Below, in pieces: positions 33,901-44,480 of a stretch of DNA of 64,000 bases. The position numbers were made by a program, and so were the translations under genes. The notes under the pieces are model-generated. The model did no database searches and had not been told where the DNA came from. It saw only the letters and a list, made by a program, of their open reading frames with translations. Source of the stretch: Delphinapterus leucas (Eukaryota > Chordata > Mammalia > Artiodactyla > Monodontidae); the NCBI RefSeq assembly GCF_002288925.2, contig NW_022098076.1, positions 77,766,009 through 77,830,008 of the forward strand, read 5' to 3'. Numbering within the stretch: position 1 is the first letter of the stretch; each line of letters opens with the position of its first letter.

Positions 33901-34611
33901 GTTGGGAGATCTATAAGTAAAGGAAAACTCATTGCGACTTTCATCTCCCATTACCAAGGAAGAAGCACAATGCTTCAGATTCTGGAGACAACATATTTTG
34001 TATTTTGGAGTGCTGTTCCTACCCATTAACAGGGGGTCATGGAAGGCTGTTTGCTTTGAGACAGGCCCAAAGAAGGAAAAGCCCAGGCTGTGATGGAAGC
34101 AGCTCTGCTGTTTGGGTCACATGGCTTGGCACCCCTGTGGCACTAAAGGCATTGGTGGTAGAAAAAAAGCACTGTGTGATATTTATGGGAAGCGCTGATA
34201 GGTAAATCTCAACATGGACTCCTAGGATTCCAGAGCTAGGCCATTCCATCTACAGCAGAGAACTATATGTCATTCAAAAAAAAGTATCTGGCACATCTTT
34301 GGATGCTGGTAAAGACTGAGCAACTGACCGTGGGACATCAAGGGGCCATGCATCCAGACCTGCCCATCATGAGCAGTCTGGGTCAAATCCTCTGAGTCAG
34401 TGGCATGGTGGACCCACCAGTGCTCCATTGTAAAATGGCAGTGGAACACTCAAGATCAGGCTCCCACAGGACCAGAGGGTACAAATAAGCTGTAGGAGCA
34501 GATACTGCAGACTCCATAACACCCACCATTGTGGTACCAGCCTTGCTACTACACTCGTGTCTATGTCCAACCAGCAGTCCTTCATAACCAACCAGCTGAC
34601 AGGGAAGGAAA

Positions 34612-34824
34612 ATGCCGGAGTTAGGCTCATGGATTGGTCAGCTTGGTATGTGGATACAAGCCAAAGACAGAGAGCAGCTGCCCTCTAGATTCACTTGGGT
34701 ATCTCTGAAAGACACCAGGGAGGGGAAAGTACTCCAGTGGGCAGAGTTCCAGGTAGTGCACTGGGTCATCCAGTTTGTGTGGAAAGTGAAGTGGTCCTAT
34801 GCAGGAATATATATAGACTCATGA
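34612..34824 (+). pseudogene. ERV pol remnant: RNase H
   Basis: A 70-codon open piece whose second half (residues 41-70, WAEFQVVHWVIQFVWK then YIDS) fits the RNase H part of retroviral pol, where a Glu in a helix and a later Asp in a TDS/IDS box serve as metal ligands. It has no complete catalytic set by itself. Confidence 0.65.
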
Positions 34825-35059
34825 CCTTGATGCTTGGTTAGAGGCTTGGAAGGAGAAAGACTGGAAGATCAGAGATAAGAAGGTCTAGATGGGTCTATGG
34901 AAATGGGCATGAATTTTGTATTGCATGTAAATGATCACAAGAGTTTATCCATCACAAAAGAGGCACAAAACAACAAAGGTATAAAATGACTCAGCCAGGT
35001 GACCTCATCCCATCTGGCATGGACCATCTCAGTGCTGGCACAATGAGTAAAAGAAAAGG

Positions 35060-35560
35060 ATAGCCATGGTGTCAGGATCAGGGCAATTCATCAAGGCGGA
35101 TGTAACTACATCCACTGCCTGATGTCCAACTGGCCAGCAACAGAGACCAATGCTGAGCCTTTTATATGAGCCTAGCTCATGGGGAGCCTAGCTCCTCCAT
35201 CTATTGAGGAGAACAACCAGCCACTTGGTAGCAAGTTGACTACATTGGACACCTTCTACCTTGAAACACGCAGCAATTCATCTTGATGAGTTGACACATA
35301 CTCTAATTCTGAGTTTGCCTTATTGCTTGCAGGCCCTCAGCAAGCACTCATAACCTGCAGAGCATTTAATCTAGTGACATGAGACCCTATATAGCATTGC
35401 TTTAGACCAAGGGACCCACTTTACAGCAAAAGGACATGTGGCAATGGGCACATGGCCATGGAGTCCATTGGTCTTATCATTTACTGCACTACCCAGAAGC
35501 CACAAGAATGATAGAGTGGTGGAATGATCTTTTAAAGAATTCACTTAAATGCCAGCTTGA
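35060..35560 (+). pseudogene. ERV pol remnant: integrase
   Basis: QVDYIGHLL (35,232-35,258) and DQGTHFTAK (35,405-35,431) carry the first two Asp positions of the D,D-35-E core of retroviral integrase. A zinc-binding-like His/Cys stretch precedes it near 35,090-35,130. Stops and frame changes throughout. Confidence 0.75.
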
Positions 35561-35819
35561 AGATGATATACTGCAAAGATGGGACATCATCCTCCATTTA
35601 AGGTATGTGCCTTAAATCAAAGACCATTCTGTGGTATTCTTTAATAGGTGGAATACAGGAGTCTGGAAATCAAGGAGGTAAGAAGTAGGAATGACCCCTT
35701 ACCATCATTCCCAATGACTCACTTGGGGAATTGCTACTTCCCTTTCCCATAACTCTGAGTTCTGTGAATCTAAAGATCCTGGTCCCAGAGGAAAAATGCT
35801 TCCCCAAGGGGACACAGTA

Positions 35820-36172
35820 AGTGTCTCATTGAACTGTGGCTGCCACCTGGCTCACTTTGGGTTTCTTGTCTCAAGAGACCAGCAGTCAAGGAAAGGAGTT
35901 ACATACTGTTATGAGTAATTCACCCTCATTATTAGGAAGACGTAGGGCTACTGCTACACAAAGAGAGCAGGAAGATGTTTGACTTCTAGGTGATGCACTG
36001 GGACACCTTTCCCATTTTAACAGAAAATAGGAAAGTACAACAGCTCCTGTCTGAAACTGACATGGGAACCAGGAGCTCGGAGCCCTCAGATATGAAAGTC
36101 TGGGTCATCCCACCCGATATGCCATTTAGACTAGCAGAGGTTCTAGCCAAGAGCGAAGGGAATCTAGAATAA
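35820..36172 (+). pseudogene. Probable dUTPase-like / pol tail remnant
   Basis: A LWLPPGSLWV-like reading (about 35,838-35,867) recalls the Pro-Gly motif of trimeric dUTPases, which ERV-L carries after integrase. The 60-codon piece 35,990-36,172 (SDMKVWVIPPDM) continues the pol C-terminal tail and stops at 36,170. The dUTPase call is an inference from position and one short motif. Confidence 0.45.
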
Positions 36173-36249
36173 GTGTGGTAGAAGAGGCAAATAATGATTA
36201 TCGGTTTCAGCCTTGAGATCAACTGTAGAAGCAAGATTATTCTTTGCAC

Positions 36250-36766
36250 AAGTTTTTGTCTTATAAGTTTATCTCCGAAACAAGGTCAGCCAGAATCATG
36301 GAAAAACCACTCCTTTGATGGGGTGGACTTACTATAAAAAACAAGTGCATAAGGGGTGGGCTATCATGGGCTATAATGCCCCATCCAGATTCCTCTTGAG
36401 AACTGATGCATCTGTCCCTAGCTCCTGGGAACATTGGCTGCTCATGGCTCACAGGTTTGTCACTTAATGGGAATTGCTCTCGGCCACAAAGCACTGCCTC
36501 ACCCAAGGTATGTAACTGGCTGATAAGGGATTAAAAGTCCTGGCCTCTTCTCTCAATTTGGGAAGACTCCTACAGACCCTACCAGCTTTAGAGCTCCCCA
36601 TCAGATTGCCTGAAGTCTCTGTTGCAACCACACTGTTGGCTAGTTTCTCCCTCTGCCCTGTCCTGCTGTCTTCTCTTCCTTCTATCCCGAGAGCACTCCC
36701 CAGTATACTGTTAGCAGGCAGCTTTCCATGTCAGAGTCTGTTTCCAAAGATCTCAATTTAAGACAC
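36250..36766 (+). other. ERV 3' LTR
   Basis: It follows the pol tail and ends near 36,766 with a 'cagagtctgtttccaaagatctcaatttaagaca' segment typical of ERV-L/MLT2-type LTR ends. A decayed poly(A) area lies around 36,700-36,715. The left border is approximate. Confidence 0.55.
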
Positions 36767-38150
36767 CGTCCAAGTGGAAACATAAACTCAAACCAGTTCT
36801 TTGATGCTTGAGCTGTTTGCATCTGGAACACAGGCCTCTGTTGGGGGTTTAAATTCGTGAGCAATCATAATTATATGCCTAAGGGAAAATGTGTTGGTTT
36901 GGGGAACAGGGGAGGTCAGAGCTGGGGAATGTACAGAGAACTTGAACTGAGCCTTGTTGTAAAGGGGAGTATGTGCAGTTTGTAACGTGGTGCCATGGTG
37001 TAAGGAACTCAGAGTAAAAGAGAGGGAGAGGGAGGAAGAGGGGTTCCCTGTCAAAGACATCCTGTCCTGCCTTTATTTTTGGCTTTATCTTTAACAAAGG
37101 GTTTTACCCCATATATTCAGGTAGCTGAATAGTTGCTGGAGAAGTACGTCTGGGGCAAGGACCCCTTTCTGAGTATCATAAATCACACTCTCCTTTCCTT
37201 CTGAGCTATAAGGTATGGCTACTCCGCTTTCTGCCAGCTCTGATGGGAGGGTAACCTTTCTCACCTCATTCACCAGACTCTCCTGACTGTGGTCAGGTTG
37301 GATAAACAAAGGCCTCTGGGGGTGGGCAGTATTGGGGAGTGTTCAGGGCAACCTTAGTAAACTCACTTGTGAGCTCTTGGTGGGGGAAGGAGGCTTGTGT
37401 GTCAGGAGGAGCCTTGGTGTTGACGCCGCTTCTAGAGAGGCTATGCGTGGTCAGATGCCATGGTCCGGGGCTGGAACTGCAGCCAGGTCCTCTCGCGAGC
37501 TTCATTCCAGCCCTCCTGGGGGGTACTCTGCCCCTAAGACCATGAGGACCACTCCAGGTTGTACAAAAATGGGTTCCTTGCTCAGGTCTGTAGATGGATT
37601 CCCAGGCAGAAAAATGTGGTCTGCAGCAGGGTCTGCCAGCTGCAGCTTGTGGGCTGGGGGAGTGGGGTGGAGAGAGGCCTGCTGGGTAGGCAGGGATTGT
37701 CATTTTTAGACCATGACTAATAAGAAATCTGGATTTTTTCTCAGTTGTAAAAACTCTTCCCACTCTTCCCTTTCTCTCTCTGCAAGGTAACTGCAAAATA
37801 ATAAAATAACTCTGGAGTTATTTCATGTTCTCTTTTGATGGCCTAAAGTGAATTAGAAGCTGGAAAACATTGTACATGGGAAACACTATATGTGTATTGT
37901 GTATTATATCTTAAGCTAAATGTTATATGAGAACAAATGGTTTAAGGGAGTTTGAGCACATAAAAGAGGTTGGCAATCATTTTCAGCCCAACATTTGGCC
38001 CAAATTAGCAATTTTCAAATATTCATGTTTATATTTAAATACAAAGATTTCTTATTTCAAACCAATTGCTGCTGATCAGTAGCATAACTTCAGATTTGTT
38101 ACAGCCACAGGAATGGGGGGAGGGGAGGGCCAGAGTAAAATGGAAAGTTT
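36767..38150. other. Single-copy DNA, part GC-richer; no supported gene
   Basis: 37,290-37,720 is richer in G/C and has overlapping frames on both strands (167 codons minus at 37,293-37,796; 125 codons plus at 37,332-37,709). Neither has a domain that I recognise, and GC-rich DNA has fewer stops, so I do not call them genes. No CpG-island-like density is obvious. Confidence 0.5.
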
Positions 38151-38154
38151 GAAC

Positions 38155-38352
38155 TTGAAGTTAGAAGACCTTTGGTCTCAGCTTTTCCATTTACTAGCTG
38201 TATGACCTTGGGCAACTTACTTCTCTGTTTACTCGTCAATAAAATTAGAGTAATAATTTTTACCTTATAGGGATATGGGGAGGATCAAGAGAGATTATGA
38301 ACATGAAAGTGTTTAGAGAACCGTAAGTTCTACACAGATGCTGATTCTTATT
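38155..38352 (+). repeat. MIR SINE
   Basis: 'agttagaagacctttggtctcagcttttccatttactagctgtatgaccttgggcaacttac' then 'aataattttt...' and 'tgaaagtgtttagagaacc' follow MIR order in sense. Confidence 0.8.
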
Positions 38353-38804
38353 AGTGGGAATGTGTGTGGAGGTGGTGCATGAGCTTGGTAGGATGCAGGT
38401 GGCTTTGGGGAGAGCATCAGATATGAGTCACGAACAGGAATATGTATAATTCTGGAAAACATGGCTGTCATTGAATCCAGTTCCTAGTTCCACTGAGTAT
38501 TTTTCCATGAGTCCTATATCTCAACAAAAACACATCTTTTTTCCCCACATTCTGTGATTGTTATGTAGTTATTCACCTCTAACCTGCTGGCATTGAACAA
38601 GAAAGACTTCTGTTCCATCGTCTACTTCCCTTCCCTTGGAAATCATTACTGTACCTTCTAGGTTTATCTTTTAGGACTTTTTCAGCCTCTGGGACTCAAG
38701 CCAGGCCAATTTTTTGCTAAAAAAACCCAACAAGATTCACTCCTAATTCTACAGCACAGTGGTTTCACAGAATACTCCACTGAAGCCATCGAATGTTGAG
38801 TATA

Positions 38805-40500
38805 CAGGCATACCTTGTTTTATTGTACTTTGCATTTTTTACACATTGAAGGTTTGTGGCAACTCTGCCTCGAGCAAGTCTAATCAGTGCCACTTTTTCA
38901 AAAGGTTTGCTTACTTTGTGTCTCTGTCTCACATTTTGGTAATCGGCACAATATTTCAAACTTTTTCATCATTGTTACATTTCTTATGGTGATCAGTGAT
39001 CTTTGATGTTACTATTGTAATTGTTTTAGGGTGCCGTGAACTGTGCCCATGTAAGACAGCGAGCTTAATCAATAAATTGTGTGTGCTCTGACTGCTTCAC
39101 CGACAGGCCATTCCCCCACCTTTCTTTGTCTTTTGGGCCTCTATTTCTCAAGACACAACAATATTGAAATTAGGCCAATTAATAACCCTACGATGGTCTC
39201 TAAGTGTTCAAGTGAAAGGAAGAGTCACACATCTCTCACTTTGAATCAAGAGCTAGAAATGATGAAGCTTAGTGAGGGAGGCATGTTGAAAACCAAGTCA
39301 GGCTGAAAGCTAGGCCTCTTGTGTGAAGCAGTTAGCCAAGCTGTGAATGCAAAGGACAAATTCTTGAAGGAAATTAAAAGTCCTATCCCAGTGAACAAAT
39401 AAATGATAAGAAAGCAAAACAGCCTTATTGCTGATATGGAGAATGTTTTAGTGGTCTGGATAGAAGATCAAGCCAGCCACAACATTCCCTTAAGCCAAAG
39501 CCTAATCCAGAGCAAGGCCTAACTCGCTTCAATTCTGTGAAGGCTAAGAGAGGTGAAGAAGCTGCTGAAGAAGAATCTGAAGCCGGCAGAGGTTGGTTCA
39601 TGAGGTTTAAGGAAAGAAGCCGTCTCCATAACAAAAAAGTGCAGGGTGAAACAGCAAGTGTTGATGTAGAAGCTGCGGCAAGTTATCCCGAAGATCTAGC
39701 TACGATAATTAATGAAGGGGACTACACTAAAAAAGCGGAGTTTCAGTGTAGATGAAATAACTTTATGTTGGAAGAAGATGCCACGTAGGTCTTTCATAGC
39801 TGGAGAGGAGAAGTCAGTGCCTGGCTTCAAAGCTTCCAAGCACAGGCTGACTGTCTTGTTAGGGGCTAGTAGCTGGTGACTTTAAGTTGAATGCAATGCT
39901 CATTTACCGTTCCAAAAATCCTAGGGCCCTTAAGAATTATGCTAAATCTACTCTGCCTGTGCTCCTTCAGTGGAAGAACAAAGCCTGAACGACAGCACAT
40001 CTGTTTACAACATGTTTTACCGAATATTTTAAGCCCCCTGTTGAGAGCTACTGCTAAGAGAAGAAGATTCCTTTCAAAATATTACTGTTCATTGACAATG
40101 CACCTGGTCACCCAAGAGCTTTGATGGAGATGTACAATGAGATTCATGTTGTTTGCATGCCTGCTAACACAACATCCATTCTGTAGCCCATGGATCAAGG
40201 AGTCATTTTGACTTTCAAGCCTTAACATCTAAGAAATACATTTTGTAATGCTACCTATAGTGTGATTCGTCTAATGTATCTGGGCAAAGCCAGTTGAAAA
40301 CCTTCTGGAAGGGATTCACCATTCTAGATGCCATTAAGGATGTTTGTGATTCATGGGAAAAGGTAAAGATACCAACATTATCAGGAGTTTGGAAGAAGTT
40401 GATCCCGGCCCTCATGGATGACTTTGAGGGATTCAGGACTCAGTGGAGGACGTAAATGCAGATACTGTGGAAATAGCAAGAGAAGTAGAAAGCTTGGTAT
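38805..40500 (+). mobile_element. Tigger-type (pogo) DNA transposon, 3' part lost
   Basis: The left end caggcataccttgttttatt (38,805) follows a TA (38,803-38,804), the target of pogo/mariner elements. Inside are transposase parts in order: an N-terminal helix-turn-helix piece (LTLNQELEMMKLSEGGML, about 39,235-39,290), the CENP-B-like segment ([20 protein letters not shown], about 39,586-39,645; [18 protein letters not shown]), then pieces of the DDE core in several frames ('ttcattgacaatgcacctgg', about 40,087; 'cccatggatcaaggagtcatttt', about 40,189) and 'gaggactttgagggattcagg'-like parts to 40,460. Similarity fades at about 40,500 and no right inverted end is seen, so it is truncated. Tigger1 is the likely family. 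Confidence 0.85.
39537..39755 (+). pseudogene. Tigger transposase fragment (CENP-B-like DNA-binding part)
   Basis: The longest open part of the transposase, 72 codons. It has acidic residues ([11 protein letters not shown], 6-17), then the aromatic/basic [15 protein letters not shown] stretch of the CENP-B-type helix-turn-helix, and a [17 protein letters not shown] helix. In the pogo family this part contacts the inverted ends. Stops flank it. A relic, not a domesticated gene, since the downstream catalytic core is also broken. Confidence 0.75.
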
Positions 40501-41425
40501 GACATAACTTTCTTGTTTCCTTTTCACTTAAACTACACAGAAGAAAAGTAGAGCTCTGAGAAAACATGGCTGAAAGTTGTGAGAAGTTATTTCAAAATTA
40601 AATTGTAAAGGAGGAAAATCACAATTTCCTAAGTGGAAACAACCACAGCTGGCGGTTGGGAAAAGCAATGTAGGTTTTTGATTCTAAGTTGGCTTAAAGT
40701 CCAAATCAATTGCAAGGAGGCTTTGGCTTGCAATGATTGTATATCTGGGTGATTTGGCAAAGAATGCTAAACAAATTCCAAGAATAAGGCTACATTTTTA
40801 AAAAGCTATGATTGATAAATGTTATTTACTCTTTTTATATTGTACTTAAATGTGGCTTATATAAAAGCTTGATCCATAAAAATCGCTGACCTTATTGGTT
40901 TCTGTTGTTTAGGTGAAGAATAATGTTATACTTTTAAAAAACAATTTGGTAGAAGGATCCCAATTGCAATAGCATCTGAGAGGTAAAGACCCTTCCGTCT
41001 GGTACTGGTACAGCAATTCTACAGCTGGGAAGCGAGGCAGGCATCATAGGGGTGGGGTGACACCGCAGGCTCCTTAGTTTCTTTTGGTGTTCCTGTCTCT
41101 TGATTTGGGTCTCTGAGACTTTTGCAGCACAGGTGACCTGCTTCTACTTAAGAAGGGTCACCTCCCCACCAATACTCCTTGCCCCGGCTCGATCTCTGGG
41201 TGCTTATGGCTAATCTGCTTTGGTGAAGATGATGTCCGTGAAACTGTAAACCATGTCTTCTTACCTCCAATCACAGTTACTCCATAAATTGTCCATTTAT
41301 TAACTTATTGGGAAAGGCCCTGGGATCCCGCTACCCAACACATGTCATTCTAGGCAAGGTTGTTTTCCCACTTAACCTCATTTCGTTTCTGTCTCTAAGA
41401 CAGATCTCTTTCCAGGACCTGTTGT
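40501..41425. other. No gene or repeat recognised
   Basis: Single-copy-looking sequence between the Tigger relic and a CHR SINE. No frame above 60 codons. Confidence 0.45.
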
Positions 41426-41427
41426 TT

Positions 41428-41658
41428 TGAGCTACTCTTTTTTTTTTTTTTTTTGCGGTACGCGGGCCTCTCACCGTTGTGGCCTCTCCCGTTGTGGAGC
41501 ACAGGCTCCAGATGCACAGGCTCAGCGGCCGTGGCTCACGGGCCCAGCCACTCCGCGGCATGTGGGATCTTCCCGGACCGGGGCCCGAACCCGTGTCCCC
41601 TGCATCGGCAGGCGGACTCTCAACCACTGCGCCACCAGGGAAGCCCTGAGCTACTCTT
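41428..41658 (-). mobile_element. CHR SINE with 12-bp target duplication
   Basis: Body 41,440-41,646: T run of 16, gcggtacgcgggcctctcacc, body, head gccaccagggaagccc. Exact flanks tgagctactctt at 41,428-41,439 and 41,647-41,658. Looks young. Confidence 0.96.
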
Positions 41659-42505
41659 ATCACACCTTGTCATGAGGTCCTGCTCATGAAACTTCTCAGG
41701 AAAACAAATGGGACAGTCAGATTCAGCCATGGGCTGGCAGAGTAGGTGGCCATTCCTATGGCATATTTTGAGGGTCCCCAAAGGACTTTGTGCCCCCAGA
41801 ACTATCAGGTGGTTCTCAAATTTTAATGTTGCAGATAAACTCTAGCAGTCCCTAAGCAGGGTCCCAGTGAAGTTTTTCAAATGCATATGCTTGTGTTCTA
41901 AGGCACAGAGTCCTATTCCTAACCAGTTATTGACTAAATAAAGTGTCCTGGCAGTGCTACAAGCTATGGGGTGGAGTGCGCTAGGGAAATGGTCATAATT
42001 CAGGGCATGATTGTGGGGATCCATGGCCAGCCTTGGGCCAGCCAGTTGAAGATGCCACATACAAGGGAGTGGAGGAGCCACATGAGTTTTAGTAAGGTGG
42101 CACTAAAGAGGAATGTGGCTGAATTTAAGTTTTGCTGGTAATGGCCTGCAGGGCTGTGTCTTGTCGTGGGTATTTAGACACAGGCTCTATGGATCTTTAG
42201 AGAGGCATACTAATGGAGGCTGAACATTTTTTGTCTCTGTCCTAATGATGATATAGGGATTTGCACCTTAGTTCACTTTCTTATTCTCAGTGATTGCTCT
42301 GTTGGGCAGATTTCACATCAGTTTAATGTGAGGTTTTCTTATGGAGGTTGTTTGTACCACAACCCAGCTTTTCCATAAGTTCTAAATATCAGTACTCTCT
42401 TAAGTGGGTCTTTTACTTTTGATAATATAGTATCATTTATTGATTTTCGTCTGTTTTGTGTGGAGTGTACTTTCTATGTCTGTGTATACCTACATCTTTT
42501 TAACC
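41659..42505. other. No gene or repeat recognised
   Basis: Single-copy-looking sequence; the 79-codon minus frame at 41,842-42,081 has no known domain. Confidence 0.45.
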
Positions 42506-42507
42506 AG

Positions 42508-42660
42508 CACAAAAACCCTACAAGATATTATTATTCCCATTTTATGAGTGAGGAAATTGAGGCTTAGAGACTTGAGTAAGGTCACACAGTGAACGGTGGA
42601 GGTGGGAGTGAACCCAGATCTCTGATTCTCCAGAGCCCCCATCTACCCCATGCACCATGC
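42508..42660 (-). repeat. MIR SINE
   Basis: 'caagatattattattcccattttatgagtgaggaaattgaggcttagagac', 'aaggtcacacagtgaacgg', 'gggagtgaacccagatctctg': reverse complement of MIR. Confidence 0.85.
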
Positions 42661-44362
42661 TATCCCTCCTAAACCGTGAGTAAAAAGAGCCTTTGATTCT
42701 TTGCAGCCCCTCCAAGGTGACTTAAAGGACAGTGGATGATGATTATGTAAATTGGTCCTTCGCATTGTAAGGATTCCCACGTAACCTCATAAATGGCTCA
42801 TAAATTTCATTTATTTTCATGGAAGACTCTTCTGATTCTATCACTTTAAGACACCAACATTTCTGTTTGAGAACTATTATTTCCCTCAGCCTTATGGCTG
42901 AGGGGCAGTCAAATCAACATATCCTAAATTCTGTTTTAAAGTAGTCATTAGATCCGACCCTGTATAGAACAAAAGGAAGTGAATTTAGAGTTGGGATTGA
43001 TGGGTACCATATGGTCTGAAAAGAAAAAAAAAAAAGTAACTTTCAGCAGGAGAAAGTTAAGCTTGAGTGTCATCTAAAGTTGTACAAACTAAAATTTCTG
43101 TCTTGACCACTACTCTCCTGCAGTTTTCTCTCTTCCTCCTACCCTGTAATTAATTAGGGTTTGGGCTAAGACAATGAGCGGGGAGGTATCAACGGAGTAG
43201 ACCAGATGAAGGGTTGGGTGGAGGCCTTGTTGAGGTTTGAGTGAAAATTTGGCTCGAAGTTTCTTTACATTGTTTGTGTTTTGTTTCAGACTTCATGGTA
43301 CTGGAATTAAAAAATCTGTCTGTGTGTGGTGTTAATGTATTTTAACAGCATGATTGATTTAACAGAGACTCAGTGAGGCCGACCAGAGGACCACTCAATA
43401 GCAGAATGTCACACTTGAGGAGCGCGTTCCATTTTCTAGTAGCCAGTGTGTGTGGGTAGAACAAGGACTTCCGTGGCCTTGCTCCTGCCCCCGTGCCCCT
43501 CCCCATTTGCTGATGAGCTGTGCCTGATGCCTGGCAACGGCGCCATCACGAGAGGGGGTGGCCGGAGAGCCAGCAGTGCTGTTACACCTATTACTCTAAA
43601 TTGAAATATTGGAAATATAAATAAAAGATTGTCATGGCTTTCTTGGTTGGAGAAGAAAAAACTTTTCAACAGCAATGTTATTCAATTCAGCTCCTGCTTT
43701 CTTTGCCAGCAGCTCGTGGAGGAGAATGGGATGTGAAAGGGGGTGGGGTGATAGTGGTGCCTCCAGTGCGGGCTCGTTAGTCAGCAGCTGGAATCATCTT
43801 GGGTCAATCTGTGGCCTTCCCCCCCTCCATGTCTCCACTGCAACAGGAATACTTGAGGCCCCCAAACGCATATTGAACCCTCAGATATATCCAGAGGAAT
43901 GACTTGAAGAGCCAGTTTGCAGTGCACAGAAAAAGCCTTTTCACTCCCTTGGTGCAAAGGTCATGTTTCTTTGGTTCAGGAGGACCCATGGGTATAGCTC
44001 CCCACCTTGGAAGTGAGACCATCAGACTCACTCAGCTAACTCTCCTGAAATCTAAAATATATTTCTTTATGCATTGGCTGGGAGGAGCAATCCTCAGTCC
44101 TGTAGTGTACTCACCCTCCACTTGGCTTTGCTCCGCACCCATCTGGAGTGTCCTGGGAGGTGTGGTTGGAAGCTGGGCTGGGACCCAGTGTTTGGCATCG
44201 GGTTGGATGTCGCAGGAAGAACTGATAGCGCCCAGTGGTCTGAGCCAGTCCCTGCATTACCAGCTGGCAGGGAGACTGAAGTCATCATCCGTGCTATTGG
44301 CAGAGCTGGGCCCACCAGTACATCTTGGGATGCGAAAGCTAGAAAGGAATTTGGAGTCATTT
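42661..44362. other. Single-copy DNA; candidate regulatory block 43,380-43,700
   Basis: No gene is supported. At 43,526-43,555 'gatgcctggcaacggcgccatc' includes an RFX-half-site-like ctggcaac and a ggcgcc palindrome, followed by AT-rich 'attactctaaattgaaatattggaaatataaataaaag'. Frames at 43,675-44,386 overlap on both strands (up to 160 codons), GC-rich and without domains. Confidence 0.45.
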
Positions 44363-44364
44363 GA

Positions 44365-44480
44365 GTTCCTTCTTTTCATTTTATAGTCAGGGAAGCAGGC
44401 CAGGGAGGATGAGTGACCAGTCTAAGACCGCAGAGCGCTTGGTGCAGAACTGGGGACCAGCCTCTGCTCTCCTGGTCTCG
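44365..44480 (-). repeat. MIR-related fragment
   Basis: 'tcattttatagtcagggaagcaggccagggaggatgagtgaccagtctaagaccgcagagcgcttggtgcagaactgggg' follows the antisense MIR core, much diverged. Confidence 0.5.

Larger units (their letters stand above)
30890..36766 (+). mobile_element. Decayed class III (ERV-L-like) endogenous retrovirus
   Basis: From left to right on the plus strand: a possible 5' LTR remnant (30,890-31,035), a gag-like remnant (31,317 on), reverse transcriptase (around 33,733), RNase H (34,612-34,824), integrase (35,060-35,560), a probable dUTPase-like part (about 35,820-36,170), then a 3' LTR to 36,766. A dUTPase after integrase and no visible env are features known for ERV-L. All frames are broken by many stops, so it is an old fossil with no coding ability. 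A CHR SINE entered the gag part later (31,654-31,860). The class is inferred from gene order, not from a tree. Confidence 0.75.

Noticed and set aside
37293..37796. 167-codon minus frame in GC-richer DNA
   Set aside because: A 125-codon plus frame covers the same bases, there is no known domain, and GC-rich DNA has few stops by chance. No splice or promoter support.
39537..39755. Domesticated Tigger-derived gene
   Set aside because: Only this piece of the transposase is open; stops and frameshifts break the rest, and the right end is missing.
43904..44386. 160-codon plus frame
   Set aside because: Overlaps frames on both strands and runs into a MIR-like fragment. No domain, no signal peptide, no sign of exon structure.
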